DNA of 64,000 nucleotides from Comamonas serinivorans. Its GTDB lineage: Bacteria > Pseudomonadota > Gammaproteobacteria > Burkholderiales > Burkholderiaceae_C. The DNA lies in contig NZ_CP021455.1 in the NCBI RefSeq assembly GCF_002158865.1, positions 806,001 through 870,000 of the forward strand, given 5' to 3'. A model generated the notes under the pieces. It saw nothing but the letters and a program-made list of their open reading frames with translations. It did no database searches and was not told the DNA's origin. Numbering within the stretch: the stretch's first letter is position 1; each line of letters starts with the position of its first letter. Positions 34,638 through 42,759 of this stretch are shown piece after piece. A program made the translations under genes and the position numbers.

Positions 34638-34883
34638 TCAGCCCGCGGGCGGCTGGTGCAGGGCCAGGTTCAAGGCATCCACTTTTTCTGCCCAGTCGGC
34701 ATCGGCGGCCAGCTGCTGGCGCAGGAAGTCGGCCTGGGCCGCATTCCAGAACGGCGCATCGGCCAGGGCCAGGTCGGCGGGCAGCGGCCGGTGGCGGGTG
34801 ATGAAGGCGACGATGGACGCCGAGTCCGACGCCAGGCCCAGCTGGTCGAACAGGTCCGAGAAATGGTGAAACCCTTCGGTCAT
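34638..34883 (-). CDS. DUF2789 family small protein
   Basis: An 81-residue protein fitting the DUF2789 family (usually 75-80 residues): the start MTEGFHHFSDLFDQLGLASD, then FITRHRPLPADLALADAPFW and a C-terminal FLRQQLAADADWAEKVDAL. No membrane or signal segments. I place the start at 34883 because the family begins there and GAGGAG lies upstream on the minus strand (GAGTTGCC intervening); the longer open frame is not homologous. Function unknown. The stop codon touches the 13-copy tandem repeat. Confidence 0.88.
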   Translation of the reverse strand: MTEGFHHFSDLFDQLGLASDSASIVAFITRHRPLPADLALADAPFWNAAQADFLRQQLAADADWAEKVDALNLALHQPPAG

Positions 34884-35065
34884 TGGCAACTCCTCATGCA
34901 GACAAGAATGCGCCAAGCGTAGCAAGTCGGCCGGGCCCGTCCGGGCCGTCGGCTGCGCGCGGTGGGCCATGTCGGCCCCGCGCGGCGGTCCGGCAGGCCG
35001 TTTGCGCCTTGAAAGCGCACCGGCCGGCCGCACCTGCCACCCTTTCGCCTCGCCAGGAGTTGTGC

Positions 35066-36946
35066 TTGACCTCGATTGCCGCCCCCGATTCGTCCGCGCC
35101 TGCCCAGCCGCCTCGTCAGCATCCGCTGCGGGCCTTTTTTAAAAACCCGGAGCGCGCCTACTACCGCCTGTCGGACGACGGCAAGACGCTGGGCTTCATG
35201 CAGCCGGCCGGCGAGCCCGCGCGCATGAACATCTTCGTGCAGGCCCTGGACGGCAGCCAGCTGGTGGGCGAGCCGCGCCAGCTCACGCACGAAACCGAGC
35301 GCGACGTGGCCGGCTACGTCTTCAAGGGCAACGACGTCGTGCTGTTCCAGAAGGACTTCGGCGGCGACGAGAACTTCCACGTGCTGGCCGTGCACACCGG
35401 CACCGGCACGGTGATCGACCTGACGCCCTTCGAGCAGGTGCGTGCCGGCATCGAGGACGACCTGGAAGACGACCCCGACCACGTGCTGATCGGGCACAAC
35501 CAGCGCAACCCCGAGGTGTTCGACGTCTACCGCGTCAACGTGCACACGGGCGCTGCCCAGCGCGTGGCCGAAAACCCCGGCCACATCATCGGCTGGCAGA
35601 CCGACCACGCGGGCCAGCTGCGCGCCGCGGTGGCCAGCGACGGCCTGATGACGCAGCTGCTCTACCGCGACGACGAGACGCAGGCCTTCGAGACGCTGAT
35701 CGAGGTCGATTTCCGCACCAACGTGGCGCCGGCCTTCTTCGATTTCGACAACCGCCACCTCTACCTCTACAGCGCACGCGGGCGCGACAAGCTGGCGTTC
35801 GTGCGCATCGACCCCGCGCGCCCCGACGACGAAACCGTGGTGTTCGCGAGCGAGGCGGTCGACCTGGACGGCGTGGCCTACTCGCGCCGGCGCCGCGTGC
35901 TGACGCTGGCCAGCTACGAAACCGACCGGCCGCAGCGCCACTTCTTCGATGCGCAGCTGCAGGGCATCTTCGCGGCGCTGCAGCGTCAGCTGCCGGGCCT
36001 GGAGGTCAGCCTGCAGGCCAGCAACCGGGCCGAGGACCTGTTCGTGGTGGCCGCCCACAGCGACCAGACGCCTGGCGCGCGCTACCTGTATGACGCCCAG
36101 CGCGATACGCTGACGCTGTTGGGCGAGCTGAACCCCGCCATTCCGGCGGCCGACATGGCGCGCATGCAGGCTGTGCAGTACACCAGCCGCGACGGCCTGA
36201 CCATCCACGGCTACCTCAGCCTGCCCGTGGGGCGCGAAGCGCGCCACCTGCCGGTCATCGTCAACCCGCATGGCGGCCCCTGGGCGCGCGACAGCTGGGG
36301 CTACAACCCCGAGGTGCAGTTCCTGGTCAACCGGGGCTATGCCGTGCTGCAGATGAACTTCCGCGGCTCGACCGGCTACGGCCGCGCGTTCTGGGAAGCG
36401 GGGTTTGGCCAATGGGGCCTGGCCATGCAGGACGACATCACCGATGGCGTGCAGTGGCTGATCGACCAGGGCATCGCCGACCCGAAGCGCATCGCCATTT
36501 ATGGCGCCAGCTATGGCGGCTACGCCACGCTGGCCGGCGTCACGCTCACCCCCCACCTGTACGCCGCGGCGGTGGACTACGTGGGCGTGTCCAACCTGTT
36601 CACCTTCCTGGGCACGATCCCACCGTACTGGAAGCCCATGCTGGTCAAGATGCAGGCCATGGTGGGCGACCCCGAGGCCGATCAGGCGCGCCTGGCGGCG
36701 ACCTCGCCCGCGCTGCTGGCCGACCGCATCACCACGCCGCTGTTCATCGCCCAGGGCGCCCAGGATCCGCGCGTGAACAAGGCCGAAAGTGACCAGATGG
36801 TGGCGGCGTTGCGCGCGCGCGGCGTCGAGGTGCAGTACCTGGTCAAGGACAACGAGGGCCACGGCTTCCACAACGACGAGAACAAGTTCGAGTTCTACGA
36901 AGCCATGGAAGGCTTTCTGGCCGCGCACCTTCGACCCGCTGCGTGA
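35066..36946 (+). CDS. S9 family peptidase (prolyl oligopeptidase / acylaminoacyl-peptidase type)
   Basis: A 626-residue serine peptidase: an N-terminal beta-propeller-like half (FKNPERAYYRLSDDGKTLGF, about residues 20-355) and a C-terminal alpha/beta hydrolase with PVIVNPHGGPWARDSWGY, the nucleophile elbow IYGASYGGYATLA, Asp in AQGAQDPRVNKAES and His in DNEGHGFHNDENK. There is no signal peptide, so it is probably cytosolic. I propose a TTG start at 35066, since AGGAG lies 6 bases before it and no ATG occurs before the conserved N-terminus; upstream in-frame codons overlap the DUF2789 promoter region. It diverges from DUF2789. Confidence 0.9.
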   Translation: MTSIAAPDSSAPAQPPRQHPLRAFFKNPERAYYRLSDDGKTLGFMQPAGEPARMNIFVQALDGSQLVGEPRQLTHETERDVAGYVFKGNDVVLFQKDFGGDENFHVLAVHTGTGTVIDLTPFEQVRAGIEDDLEDDPDHVLIGHNQRNPEVFDVYRVNVHTGAAQRVAENPGHIIGWQTDHAGQLRAAVASDGLMTQLLYRDDETQAFETLIEVDFRTNVAPAFFDFDNRHLYLYSARGRDKLAFVRIDPARPDDETVVFASEAVDLDGVAYSRRRRVLTLASYETDRPQRHFFDAQLQGIFAALQRQLPGLEVSLQASNRAEDLFVVAAHSDQTPGARYLYDAQRDTLTLLGELNPAIPAADMARMQAVQYTSRDGLTIHGYLSLPVGREARHLPVIVNPHGGPWARDSWGYNPEVQFLVNRGYAVLQMNFRGSTGYGRAFWEAGFGQWGLAMQDDITDGVQWLIDQGIADPKRIAIYGASYGGYATLAGVTLTPHLYAAAVDYVGVSNLFTFLGTIPPYWKPMLVKMQAMVGDPEADQARLAATSPALLADRITTPLFIAQGAQDPRVNKAESDQMVAALRARGVEVQYLVKDNEGHGFHNDENKFEFYEAMEGFLAAHLRPAA

Positions 36947-37423
36947 GCACCCCGCCGGCCCTGCCGATGCCGGCGGGCTCGCTGTGGGCTGAACCGCGCC
37001 GGGCCAACGCAGGCGGACCTCGTGGCCACGCCTGGATGGGCGATGTGGTAGGTATGTGTGGTTTGACGTTCATCAACAAACGGCATCCGGTGAATACTCA
37101 TCTTGGCGATGCGTCAACACTGAGTCGGTCCCCGACCGGCCAGCGTCTACGCGGGGCGGCGCAACCGCTCCGAAGGCTGGCGCCGGCCTGCGATGGCGGT
37201 GGGATGCGCCGTGGCACGGCGAGTTCGTGCTGGCCAGCAGTTCGTGCGGACTTGAAGGACACGCTGAGGCCCACGCGTGTCGTCGACGGGCCGCGGGCGC
37301 TGTTCAGCGTGTCCGATGTGGCGCGGCGCAGGTGGGCGCTCAGGGCGTTGTGTCCGCTGAGGCCGAGCCTCCGCGCTGTCGGTGCCCGATGTCGACCGAG
37401 GCCCGGTGCCTGTGCCCTTGCCG
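36947..37423. other. Convergent gap with 52-bp element copy 14
   Basis: About 477 bp between the S9 peptidase and DUF4240 stops. Besides the element nothing was recognised; the remaining 320 bp show no RNA or coding remnant. Confidence 0.45.
37049..37100. repeat. 52-bp GTAT/ATAC palindromic element, copy 14
   Basis: Ends TAGGTAT and ATACTCA with matched inner CGTT and AACG. Convergent gap. Confidence 0.82.
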
Positions 37424-37969
37424 TCAGTCCTCGGCGTCCCCGTCCTCGGCGTAACGGGCAAAGCCGCGCGGCACGCTGGCGCGCAAGCCCGCTTCCTCGT
37501 CGGCGTCGTCGGGCCTGGGCGTGCCGGTGGGGGTGGTGCGCAGCGTCAGGTCCGGGTGCTCGATGCCGGCGTGGTCGGCCGCACCGGTGAGCGCGCGCCA
37601 GACACGCTGCACCCCGTGGTTGAGCTCGCCCAGGGCCTGGGTCTGGTCGTAGAAATCGTCTTCGTCCTCGAACCAGTCGACGATGGCGTCGGGGTCGCGC
37701 GTGATGGCCTCGTAGGCTGCCTGGCCCCTGCCGACCAGGGCTTGGCGAAAGTCCCAGAAGCCATCGTCCGAACAGCCGCCCAGCAGCACATAGGCGGCGT
37801 CCCACAGTGGCCAGTCGTAGGCCGCGTCAGCCTTCAGGGTCCACCAGCGGTGGAACGCCACGAGCTGCTGCACGTCGCCGCCCAGCAGCTCGGCCAGGCG
37901 CTGGGCCGGGTCCGGGGGCGCTTCGTCGCGCAGCGTGTCGATGAGTTGCCAGAACTGGGCTTCGGTCAT
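37424..37969 (-). CDS. DUF4240 domain protein
   Basis: A 181-residue protein whose N-terminal half fits DUF4240: MTEAQFWQLIDTLRDEA, LAELLGGDVQQLVAFHRWW and DAAYVLLGGCSDDGFWDFRQ, then GRGQAAYEAITRDPDAIVDW. The family is of unknown function and often encoded singly. The C-terminal tail is acidic (YAEDGDAED). I start at 37969 where the family begins; the frame is open for another 52 codons into element copy 15 but that part is not homologous. Confidence 0.85.
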   Translation of the reverse strand: MTEAQFWQLIDTLRDEAPPDPAQRLAELLGGDVQQLVAFHRWWTLKADAAYDWPLWDAAYVLLGGCSDDGFWDFRQALVGRGQAAYEAITRDPDAIVDWFEDEDDFYDQTQALGELNHGVQRVWRALTGAADHAGIEHPDLTLRTTPTGTPRPDDADEEAGLRASVPRGFARYAEDGDAED

Positions 37970-38039
37970 GAGGGCTCCGTGGGTGGCGCGTGGCGGGTTG
38001 TCCTCACACTCAGCAGCCACTTGGACGTTGAGTGAGGTG

Positions 38040-38091
38040 GCAGTATCGGCCTGTTCTCGTCGAATTGAAATCGGAAAATTGCAGATACTGC
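38040..38091. repeat. 52-bp GTAT/ATAC palindromic element, copy 15
   Basis: Ends GCAGTAT and ATACTGC; inner left core is CGTC and right core ATCG. It lies 71 bp before the DUF4240 start and 40 bp after the NUDIX stop, between two genes of the same direction. Confidence 0.85.
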
Positions 38092-38131
38092 CTGAAAGGC
38101 TGTGGCGATTCGGTGCGGCGGGCAAGCCGTT

Positions 38132-38842
38132 TCACAGCCCGCGCGGCGTCACCGCCAGGTGTTGGCGGTAGGCGGGGCGCACGCGCCAGAACTGAGCGGG
38201 CCGGTGGGCGGCGCCCGTCAGCATGGCACCGGGCACGGCTTCCAGCAGGCCCATGTCGTCCATCTTGCGGCGAAAGCTGACCTTGTTCAGCGTGTCGCCC
38301 AGCACCGCCTCGTAGACCGCCTGCAGCTGCGGCAGCGTGAACTGCTCGCCGCACAGGTGGACCGGCAGCGACGAGTACTGCGACTTGTTGCGCACGCGGG
38401 CCAGCGCAGCGGCGACGATGGCCGCGTGGTCGAACGGCAGGCCGGGCAGCTGCTGCACGTCCACCCAGCGGATGGCGCCGGCCGGGCCTTGCGCCGGCAG
38501 GGCGTCGGCGGGCAGCAGCGCGCAATGGGCGACGGACAGGGACCAGCCGCGCGGGTCGCGCCGCGGGCCGCTGAAGGTGGCCAGCTGTTCGAGGTAGACG
38601 CCGTGCATGCCGAGTTTGTCGGCCAGCACGCGGCGGGCCGCGGCGCTGGTGTCGGCATCGGTCTGGGCGTGGACGTAGCCGCCTGGCAGCGCCCAGTCGC
38701 CCTGGGCCGGGGGCTGGGCCCGCTGGAGCAGGGCCACGTGCAGGCGCGTGGCGATGAGCGTCAGCGCCACCACATCCACGGTGCAGATGATGTGCGGGCT
38801 GTCCTCGTGGGGGGACGGGCGGTGGGGTGAACGGGTGCTCAT
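38132..38842 (-). CDS. NUDIX domain protein with C-terminal winged helix (NrtR-like)
   Basis: A 236-residue protein: a NUDIX domain (about residues 18-150, ICTVDVVALTLIATRLHVAL and GDWALPGGYVHAQTDADTSA) followed by a winged-helix-like C-terminal domain (FTLPQLQAVYEAVLGDTLNK then VSFRRKMDDMGLLEAV), the architecture of NrtR, which represses NAD-synthesis genes and senses ADP-ribose. The NUDIX box reads GGYVHAQTDADTSAAARRVL with the catalytic glutamates absent (R-E-x-x-E-E is RRVLADK), so hydrolysis is unlikely and a regulatory role is favoured. No NAD-synthesis gene is adjacent. Start at MSTRSPHR is the first methionine after the promoter region. Confidence 0.86.
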   Translation of the reverse strand: MSTRSPHRPSPHEDSPHIICTVDVVALTLIATRLHVALLQRAQPPAQGDWALPGGYVHAQTDADTSAAARRVLADKLGMHGVYLEQLATFSGPRRDPRGWSLSVAHCALLPADALPAQGPAGAIRWVDVQQLPGLPFDHAAIVAAALARVRNKSQYSSLPVHLCGEQFTLPQLQAVYEAVLGDTLNKVSFRRKMDDMGLLEAVPGAMLTGAAHRPAQFWRVRPAYRQHLAVTPRGL

Positions 38843-39021
38843 GGCCAGATGCGGTGTGACCCTGGTTTGTACCACCCGGTCCGCAGTGCGGCGGGCGATG
38901 CGGCGGGCGCGAGGGCGGGGCGGGGACGCTGCCGACGCAGCGTTGGCATGTGCGGCGATGGCACGGCCTGGTGGCTGGGCGAAAGCCCGGTTGCCATGTG
39001 GGCGACAGGGGTTGGAGGTTG

Positions 39022-39073
39022 TGGGGTATCACGCCATTCTCGATGCATGGAGATCGAGAATGTGCACATACCT
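39022..39073. repeat. 52-bp GTAT/ATAC palindromic element, copy 16
   Basis: Ends GGGGTAT and ATACCTG with matched alternative inner cores CGAT and ATCG; the arm ATTCTCGAT pairs with ATCGAGAAT. It is in the divergent gap, 43 bp before the acyltransferase start. Confidence 0.82.
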
Positions 39074-39116
39074 GCTCTTGATGGCCGGTCCATCGCAGTG
39101 GCCGACAAAGCCTGAG

Positions 39117-40619
39117 ATGATCGGGCCCGTGACGCCTGTTGACCCCCCTTCCCACACCAGCGCCCCGTCTGTCCCACCGCCGGACGGTCCCGATTGGGTG
39201 CTGCAGCTGCACACCTCCCCCGATGCCGTGGACGCCGAGCGCTGGGACGCCTTGCTCGCCATGCAGGACGCGCCCACGCCCTTCATGCGCCACGCCTACC
39301 TGGCGGCGATGCAGGCCAGCGGCAGCGCCGTGGCCGACACCGGCTGGCAGGCCGTGTGGTTCACGCTGCACGAGGCCGCGGCCGATGGCCAGGCCAGGCC
39401 GGACTGGGTGGCCGCCTGCGTGGCCTACGTCAAGTCGCATTCTTATGGCGAGTACGTGTTCGATTGGGCCTGGGCCGACGCCTACGCCCGCCACGGGCTG
39501 TCGTACTACCCCAAGGCCGTGCTGGCCGTGCCGTTCACCCCCGTGCCCGGCACGCGCCTGCTGGCCCCCAGCGACGAGACGCGGCGGGCGCTGCTGGCAG
39601 GCGTGCTGCAGTGGTGCGAGGCGGCGGAGTTGTCGTCGCTGCACCTGCTGTTCGGCAGCGAGGCCGACCTGGCCTGCGCCGAGCGCCTGCACCTGATGCG
39701 CCGCGAGACCGTGCAGTTCCACTGGGCGCCTGCCGTCCACACCGGTACAGGCGCCAGCGAGGCCGGGGAGACCGGAGAGCCGGCACGCCCGGACTTCGAG
39801 GCCTTTTTGCAGACCCTGCAGCGCGACAAGCGCAAGAAGATTCAGCAGGAACGCCGCCGCGTGCGCGATGCCGGGGTGCGCTTTCGCGTGCTGCAAGGGC
39901 ACGAGATCACGGCGGCCGACTGGGATTTTTTCTACCGCTGCTACGAGCAGACCTATTGGGAACATGGCAACGCGCCCTACCTCACGCGGGCGTTCTTCGA
40001 GGCCATGGCGCGTGACATGCCCGAAGCCTGGCTGCTGTTCGTGGCCGAGCGCGTGGCCGTGCCGGGCGACGGGCCGGATGGCGCCCCGGTTGCCGCGCGG
40101 GCGACCGTCGAGGCGTCAGCCGCTGCAGGCGCAGCTCAGGCGCTGACTCCGCAGCCGGGGTCCGCCATCGGGCCTGGCCAGCCCGCCGCGAGCGGGCACG
40201 AGCACGCGGCGGCCGAGGCCGGCGTGCCACAGCCCATCGCCTGCAGCCTGATCGGGCTGACCCACGACGCCGGCGGGCGCGTGGTGGCGGCCCACGGGCG
40301 CTACTGGGGGGCGCTGGAACGCGTGGACTGCCTGCATTTCGAGGCCTGCTACTACCAGCCGATCGCCTGGTGCCTGGCGCACGGCGTGTCGCGGTTCGAA
40401 GGTGGGGCACAGGGCGAACACAAGATGGCGCGCGCGCTGATGCCGGTGGCCACCCACAGCGCGCACTGGCTGGCGCGGCCCGATTTCGCCGATGCCGTGG
40501 CGCGCTTCCTGGCGCGCGAAGGCGAGGGCGTGCACGCCTACCTCGACCACCTGGCCGAGCGCTCGCCCTTCAAAGGGGATGTTGCATCGGTGAATGGGGT
40601 ATCGAACAGTTCCCGTTAA
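39117..40619 (+). CDS. COG3146 (DUF482) GNAT-type N-acyltransferase
   Basis: A 500-residue member of the COG3146 family of predicted acyltransferases related to FemAB/GNAT proteins. Conserved blocks: TPFMRHAYLAAMQASGSAV, YVKSHSYGEYVFDWAWADAY, KAVLAVPFTPVPGTRLL, SSLHLLFGSEADLACAERL, LQRDKRKKIQQERRRVRDAG and GRYWGALERVDCLHFEACYY with YEGGAQGEHK-like FEGGAQGEHKMARALMP. A Pro/Ala/Gly-rich insertion (about residues 312-370) interrupts the usual FVAER-to-IACSL spacing. The last residues (GVSNSSR) and the stop are encoded by 52-bp element copy 17. Cytoplasmic; substrate unknown. Confidence 0.87.
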   Translation: MIGPVTPVDPPSHTSAPSVPPPDGPDWVLQLHTSPDAVDAERWDALLAMQDAPTPFMRHAYLAAMQASGSAVADTGWQAVWFTLHEAAADGQARPDWVAACVAYVKSHSYGEYVFDWAWADAYARHGLSYYPKAVLAVPFTPVPGTRLLAPSDETRRALLAGVLQWCEAAELSSLHLLFGSEADLACAERLHLMRRETVQFHWAPAVHTGTGASEAGETGEPARPDFEAFLQTLQRDKRKKIQQERRRVRDAGVRFRVLQGHEITAADWDFFYRCYEQTYWEHGNAPYLTRAFFEAMARDMPEAWLLFVAERVAVPGDGPDGAPVAARATVEASAAAGAAQALTPQPGSAIGPGQPAASGHEHAAAEAGVPQPIACSLIGLTHDAGGRVVAAHGRYWGALERVDCLHFEACYYQPIAWCLAHGVSRFEGGAQGEHKMARALMPVATHSAHWLARPDFADAVARFLAREGEGVHAYLDHLAERSPFKGDVASVNGVSNSSR

Positions 40620-40647
40620 ATGTGAAACATCCATGAGGCCATACTGC
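40596..40647. repeat. 52-bp GTAT/ATAC palindromic element, copy 17
   Basis: Ends GGGGTAT and ATACTGC; left inner core CGTT, right core decayed (AACA). Its left 24 bp encode the C-terminus and stop of the acyltransferase. A 7-bp tandem repeat starts inside its right end. Confidence 0.87.
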
Positions 40648-40666
40648 TCGTTGCTCGTTGCTCGTT
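40646..40666. repeat. Tandem repeat, 7-bp unit GCTCGTT, three copies
   Basis: Three perfect units, the first sharing its GC with the ATACTGC end of element copy 17, then a partial unit. Confidence 0.9.
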
Positions 40667-40985
40667 GCTGATGGCTGACGGTGTGGCCTCACGGGACCAA
40701 GCAGTCCTGCCACCTCGGCTCCTCGGACGGTTGCCGAGCGCGGCATGGCAGGTTGCCGCGGTTGGCGGGTGGGCCGATCTGCGCGCGCAGGCGATGCGCC
40801 CGCTGGCGCAGGTGATCACGTCGGCGGCCACTGGTCCGGTCAAGGCGGGTCCCGTTGCTGACCCGGTGAAGCGGGCCGCTGCGCCAATGCGCAGGTGCGA
40901 TGGGCCAGCTCTGCATCGGCCCCAGGCCGCTGGCCTGGCCGTGGCGATGCAGGCCCGAGCTCGACGGCGGGGCTGCCGACCGGGC
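40667..40985. other. Gene-free remainder of convergent gap
   Basis: About 320 bp with no recognised gene, RNA or repeat beyond the tandem array at its left edge. Confidence 0.45.
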
Positions 40986-41600
40986 TCAGCCCGCCTGTTC
41001 GCCCAGCACCTTCAGGTAGGCCTCGCGCGTGCGCGGCGAGACGGCGTCCACCGCCTGCTCGGGCGCGGTCTGGTGGCGCAGCACCATGCGGGCCGTGGCC
41101 ACCGAGCGGCTTTTGCAGAACCAGTGGCAGCTGTGCTGGAACAACAGCATCTCGGCCAGCATGCGAAAGGCCTTCTGCTTGGGCGGCAGGCCTTCGGTGT
41201 TCTGGGCGGTGTCGATCAGGCCCTGGGCGTGCACGGCCAGCATCTCGCGCATGTCGAAGCAGGTTTGGGGCAGCCAGCGCGAGACGTAGGGCAGGGTACC
41301 GGCCCATTTGCTGACCCGGGCGCGCTCGGCGGGCACCTGGGCAAAGGCTTTGGTCAGTTCCTGGGCCTGGCGTCCCAGTTGGCGTTCGGCGTTCTCGAGC
41401 TGTTGCCAGATGAGTTCGCGCGTGCCGGCTTGCTGCTCGGACAGGGCGCGCTGGTAGCCGGTGTGCAGCTGCTCCAGCAGGCGCTCGATCTCGAAGGACT
41501 GCAGGTGCGCGCCCAGCAGCTGGATGCGTTCGCGGGTCTCCTTGGCGCGCAGGCCGTACATCACGATCACCGCCACCAAGGCTACCGTCAAACCATCCAT
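40986..41600 (-). CDS. Uncharacterised membrane-anchored protein
   Basis: A 204-residue protein I do not recognise. It has one N-terminal membrane helix (MDGLTVALVAVIVMYGLRA, about residues 1-16), then a basic and helix-rich region likely to form a coiled coil (ETRERIQLLGAHLQSFEIER through NAERQLGRQAQELTKAF, about residues 20-95), and a C-terminal part with several cysteines and histidines (FQHSCHWFCKSRSV). This suggests a membrane-tethered cytoplasmic coiled-coil protein. Codon use and GC match neighbouring genes. I start at 41600 so that the helix is N-terminal; the frame is open 28 codons further. Confidence 0.65.
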   Translation of the reverse strand: MDGLTVALVAVIVMYGLRAKETRERIQLLGAHLQSFEIERLLEQLHTGYQRALSEQQAGTRELIWQQLENAERQLGRQAQELTKAFAQVPAERARVSKWAGTLPYVSRWLPQTCFDMREMLAVHAQGLIDTAQNTEGLPPKQKAFRMLAEMLLFQHSCHWFCKSRSVATARMVLRHQTAPEQAVDAVSPRTREAYLKVLGEQAG

Positions 41601-41956
41601 GTCCCAGAGTCCCACCGCGTCAAGAAAGCGGCCATTGTCGGCGATCCATCGGGCTGCCGGACGCACGCAGGGCATTTGGGCCATGCGATCCGGCGCGGCC
41701 GAGGCGCTGCTGGACGTGGAGGACGGTGGTGAGCGAGAGGGGGCAGGCCGCTGAGCGACCGCTCAGGCCCTGGGCACGCGGATCAGGTCAGCGCCCTGCG
41801 GCAAGCGCGTGATGACCTCGATGGCGCGCAGGGTCAGGTGAAATGCCTGGGGTCCATTGCGCACGCCAGCTGGGCGACCTGTCTCAGCGCACAGGCTCCA
41901 GGCAAGGCGGAGCCCCGTTGGGGGCCGCGAACGAGCAGCGCGGAAGCGCCGCATCT
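41601..41956. other. Gene-free gap, possible remnant
   Basis: About 356 bp. A minus-strand frame ending at 41763 encodes QAFHLTLRAIEVITRLPQGA, which looks protein-like but has no start of its own and no recognised family; possibly a gene remnant. Confidence 0.35.
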
Positions 41957-42502
41957 TCAGTTCAGGCGGTGCAGCATCTTGAGGATGTGCTTGCGTTCGG
42001 GCTGTTCCTGCAGCCAGGCCAGCACCTGCTGCGCTTGGGCGTAGACCTCGTCACCGAGCTGCTCGCGGTCCTGCTCGGCGCGGCGCAGGTTGACGGTGAG
42101 CTGGGCGCGGCGCGCCTGCCAGGCGGCGGTCGAGATGGCCGTCAGGCTGGTGTGCAGGCCGATGGCCTGCAGGTAGTCCCACTCGCCGCCGTCGAGCCAG
42201 ATGCAGTCGCAGCGCAGGCAGGTGTCGATGCTGGGGCTGTCGCCTGCATGCACGCGGTACTTGAGCATCAACCGTTGGCAGGCGGGGCAGTGCAGGGCGT
42301 GCCGGTGGTCGGCATGCGGCGGCTGGATGCCCACCGGCGCGTGCGGGCTGGCCTGCAGCGGCGGTTGCTCACGGCGCCAGTCCAAGTAGGTGGCGATGTC
42401 TAGCGCGTAGCCCTGGCAGGCGTTGCAGGCATAGACGAACAGGCCGTTGTCCAGCGTGAGGGGTTGCAGTTGGCCCTGGTGACAGCAGGTGCAGGTGCTC
42501 AT
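41957..42502 (-). CDS. Zinc-ribbon (TFIIB-type) protein
   Basis: A 181-residue protein with two paired-cysteine ribbons: CTCCHQGQLQPLTLDNGLFV with CNACQGYALD (residues 4-34), and CPACQRLMLKYRVHAGDSPS with CLRCDCIWLDGGEWDYL (about residues 71-108), the latter matching the bacterial zf-TFIIB family (CPxC ... IDxCxxCxGxWLDxGE). The C-terminal third is helical and charged (RRAEQDREQLGDEVYAQAQQ). No enzymatic motif is present. Such proteins are annotated as TFIIB-like zinc fingers, but their function in bacteria is not established. ATG at 42502 is followed directly by the first ribbon. Confidence 0.85.
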   Translation of the reverse strand: MSTCTCCHQGQLQPLTLDNGLFVYACNACQGYALDIATYLDWRREQPPLQASPHAPVGIQPPHADHRHALHCPACQRLMLKYRVHAGDSPSIDTCLRCDCIWLDGGEWDYLQAIGLHTSLTAISTAAWQARRAQLTVNLRRAEQDREQLGDEVYAQAQQVLAWLQEQPERKHILKMLHRLN

Positions 42503-42759
42503 GAAACGTCGCGTCGGCAGGCCCGGTCGGGGCGCGCAGGCGGGCGAAAATCAAAGCGCGGATTGTCGCATCAAGCCCGCGCGGCCGCTGCCCGCCTGGG
42601 GTGGCCGTCGGCACGCCGGGGTTGGCTCGAGCTTTGCGGGGATCGGGGGGACGGACGGGAGGTGGGCATGGCTGCACTGCAGCACGCAAGCGCTCAGGTG
42701 ATCGTGGCCGCCTGGGGCGTGCCGCTAGCATGTACGGTTACCCATCAGAGGAGCTTGAA

